This document shows positions 7,124-10,797 of a stretch of DNA of 10,797 nt, one piece after another. Position 1 is the first letter of the stretch; each line of letters begins with the position of its first letter. Source of the stretch: Lachnospiraceae bacterium UBA7027 (GTDB lineage Bacteria > Bacillota > Clostridia > Lachnospirales > Lachnospiraceae); contig DLBG01000151.1 in the NCBI GenBank assembly GCA_002494135.1, positions 1 through 10,797 of the forward strand, in the 5' to 3' direction. The notes under the pieces were generated by a model that was given only the letters and a program-made list of their open reading frames with translations, searched no databases and had not been told where the DNA came from. A program made the position numbers and the translations under genes.

Positions 7124-8344
7124 TCAGATTGTGTCGTCGGTCTCACCGCCCCGGTTCTCGCGCTTTCCTCCGCCTTCCGGGCGATTTCCTCCGTCCGGTC
7201 TTTCCGGCCTGTCTCCTTTTTCAAACCCTTCCGGCATATTGCCCGGTTCGAATCCTTCCGGCAGGTTACCCGGTTCGAATCCTTCGGGAGCATTTTCCCC
7301 GTTACGTCCTCCCTGTTCGAATCCGCCTTTAAAACCGCCTCCTTCTCCGCCGAACTGGTTGGTAATCTCATCGATTTCTTCCCCGTTTACGATGATGGTT
7401 CCGCCGTTATGCACCGCCTCTTTGTCATAATCGAAAGGAGACCGGGCCGTAATATTAACGGTACCGCCGTTGATATAAATGTTTCCGTTGGCATCAATTC
7501 CGTCGGTATCTCCCGAAGCCATGGTGATTGTAACAGTGCCGCCGTTAATTTCCACATAAGGTGTGCCGGCATTTTCATCCTTCTGTGAAGCATTGATTCC
7601 GTCATCGGATGCTTCAATCGTAACTTCTCCGTCGTTAATCACCACTCCGGTAGACTCCAGTCCCTCCGCGGCTTTTATGTTTATACTTCCGCCTTCGACC
7701 GTAAGCGTTTCCTTCGCGTGAAGGCCGTCCTTAGCAGCATCCACGGTAATGCTGCCGTCCTCTATAATCAGATCGTCTTTGGAAACAATCCCGTGTCCTT
7801 TTTCGGATGTTACCGTAAGACTTCCGCTTCCGTTTACGGTTAAGTCCTCTTTGGAATAAACCGTGCCGTTGATTTTACCTTCCGGATCCGTGAAATCTCC
7901 GGCGGAGGCAAGAATGTTGCTGCTTCCCGCTGCTAAGGTAATTGTCACACGATCGGCAGACTTAACGTAAATGGCGGCATCTCCTTCGTTTGTGATTTCC
8001 GCGCCGTCCAGAACCAGATTCACCTCGGCATCTTCTGCAGCTTCCACGATGACGCAGCCGTTTAAACTGCCTCGAAGAATATAGGTGCCGTCCGCCTTAA
8101 CGGTTACGGTATTACCGTCCGTTTGAACACCGTCTCCCGACACCTGCGCACTGTCCGTGTTTAATTCGATCACGGTACTGCCTTCTTCGGACACAACTCC
8201 GCTTTTTGCTTCCTCCGCCGTGATGGTGGCGATTGTTTCTTTTATGCTCTGATTATTACAACCGGTGCAAACCGAAATGCCGAGAACCAAAGCAAGCATT
8301 CCCATCACTGTAAGACCCTTTTTGAAATATTCTCTGTGTATCAT
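7124..8344 (-). CDS. Cthe_2159-type beta-helix carbohydrate-binding lipoprotein
   Basis: A 406-aa predicted surface lipoprotein. The ATG at 8342-8344 follows GGAGGT with a 6-nt spacer; a longer open frame adds 25 Lys/Arg-rich residues without a binding site and was not used. A signal peptide (~8-25) ends in CTGC with C29 as the likely lipidated residue, although Cys at -3 is unusual. From ~45 to 325 the protein is built of repeating short beta-strand rungs separated by DG or GG turns, such as VEINGGTVTITM and IYINGGTVNITA, typical of a right-handed beta-helix. The family (Pfam Cthe_2159) is named after a Clostridium thermocellum protein reported to bind cellulose and pectin-like polymers. Residues ~330-400 form a disordered Gly/Pro/Glu tail with three PEGFE repeats (353-375). 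It is first in the set with the two-component genes, suggesting that it is a regulon member or a sensing partner. Polysaccharide target unknown. Confidence 0.85.
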   Translation of the reverse strand: MIHREYFKKGLTVMGMLALVLGISVCTGCNNQSIKETIATITAEEAKSGVVSEEGSTVIELNTDSAQVSGDGVQTDGNTVTVKADGTYILRGSLNGCVIVEAAEDAEVNLVLDGAEITNEGDAAIYVKSADRVTITLAAGSSNILASAGDFTDPEGKINGTVYSKEDLTVNGSGSLTVTSEKGHGIVSKDDLIIEDGSITVDAAKDGLHAKETLTVEGGSINIKAAEGLESTGVVINDGEVTIEASDDGINASQKDENAGTPYVEINGGTVTITMASGDTDGIDANGNIYINGGTVNITARSPFDYDKEAVHNGGTIIVNGEEIDEITNQFGGEGGGFKGGFEQGGRNGENAPEGFEPGNLPEGFEPGNMPEGFEKGDRPERPDGGNRPEGGGKRENRGGETDDTI

Positions 8345-8427
8345 ATGTGTACCTCCGTCCGTTTTTTTCTTTTTTGTTTTTCTTTTTCGGTAGCCTTTTC
8401 GGTCCCTTTTTTGTTTCATCCGGTCTC

Positions 8428-8433
8428 ATTGTA
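8428..8433 (-). promoter_or_regulatory. Candidate -10 element of the lipoprotein operon
   Basis: TACAAT within GATACAATG on the minus strand, about 85 bp upstream of the lipoprotein start. The -35 position 17 bp away (8451-8456) reads AAGTTC, a poor match, so an activator such as the encoded response regulator may be needed. The leader that follows is an A/G-rich purine tract. Confidence 0.35.
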
Positions 8434-8442
8434 TCTGCCAAA

Positions 8443-8461
8443 CCTAAAATGAACTTTAAAA
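8443..8461. promoter_or_regulatory. Imperfect direct repeats in the divergent promoter region
   Basis: On the minus strand TTTTAAAG (8454-8461) and TTTTAGG (8443-8449) lie about one helical turn apart (12 bp). They fall where the -35 regions of the two divergent promoters would overlap. OmpR-family regulators usually bind tandem half-sites spaced about 10-11 bp, so this is a candidate operator, but the A/T-richness makes chance quite possible. Confidence 0.25.
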
Positions 8462-8470
8462 GAAAAAATG

Positions 8471-8479
8471 TGTTATAAT
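8471..8479 (+). promoter_or_regulatory. Extended -10 promoter of the 100-aa orphan gene
   Basis: TGTTATAAT is a perfect extended -10 element (TG-N-TATAAT). The -35 position is poor (GAACTT at 8451-8456), as is common with extended -10 promoters. Transcription would start near 8486, giving a leader of about 23 nt that includes the ribosome binding site AAGGAGG (8497-8503). Confidence 0.7.
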
Positions 8480-8508
8480 ATTTACAGAATAAGACCAAGG
8501 AGGTGCCT

Positions 8509-8811
8509 ATGGAACGGAACGATGAATTATGGATTAATTATTTGAATTACTGTGCACAGTCTTCCCGCAATCTGCTGTCTTCGGGCGGATGGACCATCGG
8601 TGCCTGTGCGGGTATGGGTGCGAACGCATCCATGCTTCCGATGCTTGGTTTGATGGCCGTTTCCACCCGGACCGGCGTCATGAGTTTTCCCGACATGATA
8701 AACGGAACCGGAGAATTCTCACCGGGAGGCCCTGCCAATGTAAGAAACGCCGGGCCAAACAACTGTATGATGGATTTATGGAGTATGGCCCTGAATAATC
8801 AAAACCGGTAA
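8509..8811 (+). CDS. Uncharacterised 100-aa protein with a Gly/Met-rich hydrophobic centre
   Basis: I do not recognise this protein. It is well supported as a gene: a perfect extended -10 promoter, AAGGAGG 5 nt before the ATG, and a strong terminator 30 bp after the stop. A GTG at 8503 is in frame but overlaps the binding site, so ATG at 8509 is preferred. The N-terminus (1-26) is polar and aromatic (ELWINYLNYC). Residues ~27-52 are hydrophobic and small-residue rich (GGWTIGACAGMGANASM, then MLGLMAV), enough for one membrane-active or buried helix. The C-terminal half is Gly/Pro/Asn-rich and polar, ending in CMMDLW and a short Asn/Gln tail. There are three Cys (15, 33, 86) and no signal peptide. 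It is the only plus-strand gene here and is divergent from the lipoprotein operon. Possibilities include a small membrane protein or a bacteriocin-like peptide; no immunity, export or maturation gene is adjacent. Function unknown. Confidence 0.8.
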   Translation: MERNDELWINYLNYCAQSSRNLLSSGGWTIGACAGMGANASMLPMLGLMAVSTRTGVMSFPDMINGTGEFSPGGPANVRNAGPNNCMMDLWSMALNNQNR

Positions 8812-8841
8812 TTTCCCGGGCGAATCATGAATTGGATTATG

Positions 8842-8873
8842 AAAAACGGAGACCCGTCCGGTCTCCGTTTTTT
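8842..8873. terminator. Bidirectional intrinsic terminator
   Basis: AAAAACGGAGACC and GGTCTCCGTTTTT form a perfect 13-bp arm pair around the loop CGTCC. The stem has a GC core, an A-run on one side and a T-run on the other. It can end the plus-strand orphan gene (stop at 8811) and the convergent minus-strand phosphotransferase gene (stop at 8897). Confidence 0.92.
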
Positions 8874-8896
8874 GTATTCCAGCTTTCGTAAACCCT

Positions 8897-10366
8897 TTAC
8901 AGGCGCTTTTTGAGTTCTTCCACCACGATGGACAGTGCCTTGATTCGCGCATATTTCTTATCCACGCTTTCCAGCACGTGCCAGGGAGCATACACCGTAC
9001 TTGTCTTTGCAATCATCTCATTGACGGCATCTTCGTAAAGATCCCATTTTTCACGGTTTCTCCAGTCTTCGTCCGTAATCTTCCACTGCTTCTCGGGCGT
9101 ATTCTGCCGATCCGTAAAACGAGCCAGCTGGGTATCCTTGTCAATCTGTACCCAGAATTTAATAATGATGGCGCCCCAGTCGCTTAATTCCTTTTCAAAC
9201 TCATTGATTTCGTTATAAGCTCTCTTCCAGTCGTTCTCGGAGCAGAAACCTTCGAGTCTTTCCACCATGACTCTTCCGTACCAGGTTCGGTCAAAAATCG
9301 CAATATGACCGGTTCTCGGCATCTTTGTCCAGAATCTCCATAAGAAATGTCTTGCTTTCTCATGCGGTTCGGGACTTGCAATCGGATGTACTTCGAATCC
9401 ACGCGGGTCCAGACTCTCCGTAATACGCTTGATGTTTCCGCCCTTGCCGGCGGCATCCCAGCCTTCATAGGCGATGATTACGGGGATTTTCTTGCGATAC
9501 AGGCGGTTATGGAGTTCCTTAAGCTCTTTTTGCAGGGATTCGAGTTTCTCCCGGTATTCTTCATCCGTCAGTTCTTTGCCTTCCAACGGAATGTCGCTTA
9601 ATTTTTCACTCGGAGCAAGCGGGAAGGTATTCTGCGGAATCGGTACCGACAGCGTGGAATTCTGCAATGCGGTTTCAATGGACTGATTCATAATCTGCAG
9701 AATCTGAAGTTCCGCCCACTTTTTGGACTTTGCGTCAATGATATACCACGGTGCCGCGGGGAAATACGTATCATCGAAATACTTCTCAAACACTTCCGCG
9801 CACTCGTCATAGTGCTTGTTCTGCCAACGGTCGTATTTGGATACGCGCCATTCGGTATCCTTGCTGTCTTCCAATTCGTCCAGACGCTTTTTCTGCTCTT
9901 TTTCGGAAATATGCATGAAAAATTTCAGCACAAGGTATCCGTTATCGGTAAGAGAACGTTCAAAACGCCGGATGCTTTCCACCCTGCTTTTGTAGGTTTT
10001 CTCATCAAGTTCTTTCTGAAGAACACCCTTCGTAACCTCATCCATCCAACCCGAATCCAGAAAACGGAATTTCCCCGCCTCCGGAATGGTTTCAAAATAC
10101 CGGTATAAAAAAGGATATCTGCGTTCTTCCTCTGTCGGCATTTTTAAGGTTGCCACCTTGAAAAATCTCGGATCAATGTTGTGAATGACTTCACCGATCA
10201 GTGTTCCTTTTCCGGAACTGCCCCATCCTTCGAATAATACGACAATCGGTAATTTGTGCTCCTTGATTTTCATCTGCAGTGCACCGAGCTTTTCCTGTTC
10301 GGCTTTTAAAAGAGCCTTCTCTTCCTCTTTTTCCGGCCTGATCAAAAATTGAACATTCTCCAGCAT
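8897..10366 (-). CDS. pap: Polyphosphate:AMP phosphotransferase (tandem PPK2 domains)
   Basis: A 489-aa cytoplasmic enzyme with two fused PPK2-like kinase domains, the architecture of class II PPK2 (PAP), which phosphorylates AMP to ADP using polyphosphate. The N-terminal domain (~1-235) has a Walker A loop GWGSSGKGT (47-55) but FLDSGWMDEV (102-111) where the second domain has the standard Walker B. The C-terminal domain (~270-489) has GWDAAGKGG (302-310), FDRTWYGRV (358-366) and YAPWHVLES (459-467), and by analogy with known PAP proteins is the catalytic half. The start ATG at 10364-10366 follows AAAGGAGGG with a 6-nt spacer; ten more upstream in-frame residues lack a binding site. The gene is monocistronic by context, ends at the shared terminator, and has no clear promoter. 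With adenylate kinase it can recharge ATP from polyphosphate. No polyphosphate kinase gene is in view. Confidence 0.93.
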   Translation of the reverse strand: MLENVQFLIRPEKEEEKALLKAEQEKLGALQMKIKEHKLPIVVLFEGWGSSGKGTLIGEVIHNIDPRFFKVATLKMPTEEERRYPFLYRYFETIPEAGKFRFLDSGWMDEVTKGVLQKELDEKTYKSRVESIRRFERSLTDNGYLVLKFFMHISEKEQKKRLDELEDSKDTEWRVSKYDRWQNKHYDECAEVFEKYFDDTYFPAAPWYIIDAKSKKWAELQILQIMNQSIETALQNSTLSVPIPQNTFPLAPSEKLSDIPLEGKELTDEEYREKLESLQKELKELHNRLYRKKIPVIIAYEGWDAAGKGGNIKRITESLDPRGFEVHPIASPEPHEKARHFLWRFWTKMPRTGHIAIFDRTWYGRVMVERLEGFCSENDWKRAYNEINEFEKELSDWGAIIIKFWVQIDKDTQLARFTDRQNTPEKQWKITDEDWRNREKWDLYEDAVNEMIAKTSTVYAPWHVLESVDKKYARIKALSIVVEELKKRL

Positions 10367-10539
10367 ACGTAACCCTCCTTTATTTTTTAGCCCCAATTTA
10401 TCCCAAAGTCTGTTCGTTTCTGTTTAAAAATGCATATCTGAAATGATCCCGATACTCTCCGGCAATCAGAATACTCTCTAGTAGCCGTTTCCCTGCTGTT
10501 TTTCGTCCTGATCGTAACAGAGACAGTTTATCATTTTAA

Positions 10540-10561
10540 GTCCAACAAATGTCCAACAAAT
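10540..10561. repeat. Perfect 11-bp tandem duplication
   Basis: GTCCAACAAAT occurs twice back to back. Eleven bp is not a multiple of three, so the duplication would shift any reading frame across it. It lies upstream of the phosphotransferase gene and downstream of the partial membrane protein. The sequence does not show whether it is a slippage product or a protein-binding site. Confidence 0.6.
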
Positions 10562-10591
10562 CCCCGTAATGCTCCAAACGGCACTACGGAG
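10562..10591 (-). terminator. Possible weak terminator hairpin after the partial membrane protein gene
   Basis: On the minus strand CTCCGTAGTG (10582-10591) pairs with CATTACGGGG (10562-10571). This gives a 10-bp stem with two G-T pairs and a 10-base loop, starting 9 bp after the stop at 10601. It is followed by ATTTGTTGG, only partly T-rich, so termination would be inefficient. A small palindrome GAGTTAACTC (10591-10600) adjoins it. Confidence 0.35.
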
Positions 10592-10600
10592 AGTTAACTC

Positions 10601-10797
10601 TTAAAGTAAAACAAATAATCCCAAATACATAATTGCTCCTGCAATATTCCCTTTTGCCGGCAATTTGGTAACCGACAGCAAAAGCATTAACGGCAGCGTA
10701 TTAAAAATGCATGCCCATACCGGAAGAGTGGTTCTGCCCGTCACTACCATCACAAATAACGTAATGACAAAAACCGCCAGTCCGAGATATCCCACAA
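10601..10797 (-). CDS. C-terminal end of a multi-pass membrane protein (partial, 5' part outside window)
   Basis: At least 65 codons are open to the right edge, and the frame continues beyond it. The GTG near the edge is therefore not taken as a start. The visible part has two to three hydrophobic segments: GLAVFVITLFVMVV, LPVWACIFNTLPLMLLLSV, and AGAIMYLGLFVLL just before TAA. The VWACIFNTLP and GNIAGAIM motifs resemble the C-terminal end of DUF6796-type membrane proteins as I remember them; this assignment is tentative. The same frame stays open for 40 more codons after the stop and remains hydrophobic at first, which leaves open a premature stop. No function can be given. Confidence 0.6.
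   Translation of the reverse strand, partial: VGYLGLAVFVITLFVMVVTGRTTLPVWACIFNTLPLMLLLSVTKLPAKGNIAGAIMYLGLFVLL

Noticed and set aside
7140..7330. Internal tandem DNA repeats in the lipoprotein gene as a phase-variable tract.
   Set aside because: The repeat unit encodes PEGFEPGN-like residues in whole codons (27 bp), so copy change would alter tail length but not switch the gene off.
7103..7588. Plus-strand frames of 77-161 codons opposite the lipoprotein tail, rich in Ser, Pro and Phe.
   Set aside because: They are the complement of the Gly/Pro/Glu repeat codons; the minus-strand gene has the signal peptide, binding site and family repeats.
8345..8419. A Lys/Arg-rich 25-residue N-terminal extension of the lipoprotein.
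   Set aside because: It has no binding site of its own, and GGAGGT sits 6 nt before the ATG at 8342-8344, which gives a normal signal peptide.
8345..8508. A possible c-di-GMP riboswitch upstream of the lipoprotein or the orphan gene.
   Set aside because: No GEMM-type core could be found, and the plus-strand leader is only about 23 nt.
8509..8811. Bacteriocin gene cluster.
   Set aside because: The peptide has a suggestive composition, but there is no double-glycine leader, modification enzyme, transporter or immunity gene beside it, so the claim would rest on composition alone.
10540..10561. Attachment site or IS end, suggested by the 11-bp direct repeats.
   Set aside because: The copies are directly adjacent with no element between them, and no integrase or transposase is present.

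Overview
The window looks like chromosomal DNA from a low-to-moderate GC Bacillota, most likely a clostridial gut or rumen bacterium of the Lachnospiraceae type. The reasons are near-perfect AGGAGG ribosome binding sites, sigma-A type promoters, an ATP-pyrophosphatase-only GMP synthase, a Cthe_2159-type surface lipoprotein, and a HAMP-less OmpR/histidine-kinase pair. The genus is an inference from protein flavour, not a search result. No rRNA, tRNA, CRISPR array, IS element or phage gene is visible.

Layout: nearly everything is on the minus strand, so genes read from right to left. From the right edge: the end of a multi-pass membrane protein (partial, 10601-10797); an intergenic stretch with an 11-bp tandem repeat and hairpins; a two-domain polyphosphate:AMP phosphotransferase (8897-10366); a bidirectional terminator (8842-8873); and one isolated plus-strand gene for an unrecognised 100-aa protein (8509-8811) with its own extended -10 promoter. 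Divergent from that small gene is a five-gene minus-strand set running to 1810. It comprises a beta-helix carbohydrate-binding lipoprotein, an OmpR-family response regulator, its histidine kinase, a membrane EAL phosphodiesterase with a dead GGDEF domain, and a membrane-anchored metallophosphoesterase. Regulator/kinase and EAL/metallophosphoesterase are joined by ATGA overlaps. After it come mgtE (272-1699, own promoter, TTG start) and the start of a GMP synthase ATP-pyrophosphatase gene (1-221, partial).

How the genes may work together: the central set reads like a surface-sensing module. The two-component pair would sense something at the envelope. The lipoprotein would bind polysaccharide outside the cell. 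The EAL protein, with its own extracytoplasmic sensor, would lower cyclic di-GMP. The metallophosphoesterase, predicted to face outward, would act on an envelope phosphate ester. This joint role is inference from gene order and coupling. The flanking genes (MgtE, GMP synthase, polyphosphate:AMP phosphotransferase) are housekeeping ion, nucleotide and phosphate metabolism.

The best candidates for something undescribed are the orphan 100-aa protein sharing its upstream region with the surface-sensing operon, and the five-gene module itself.
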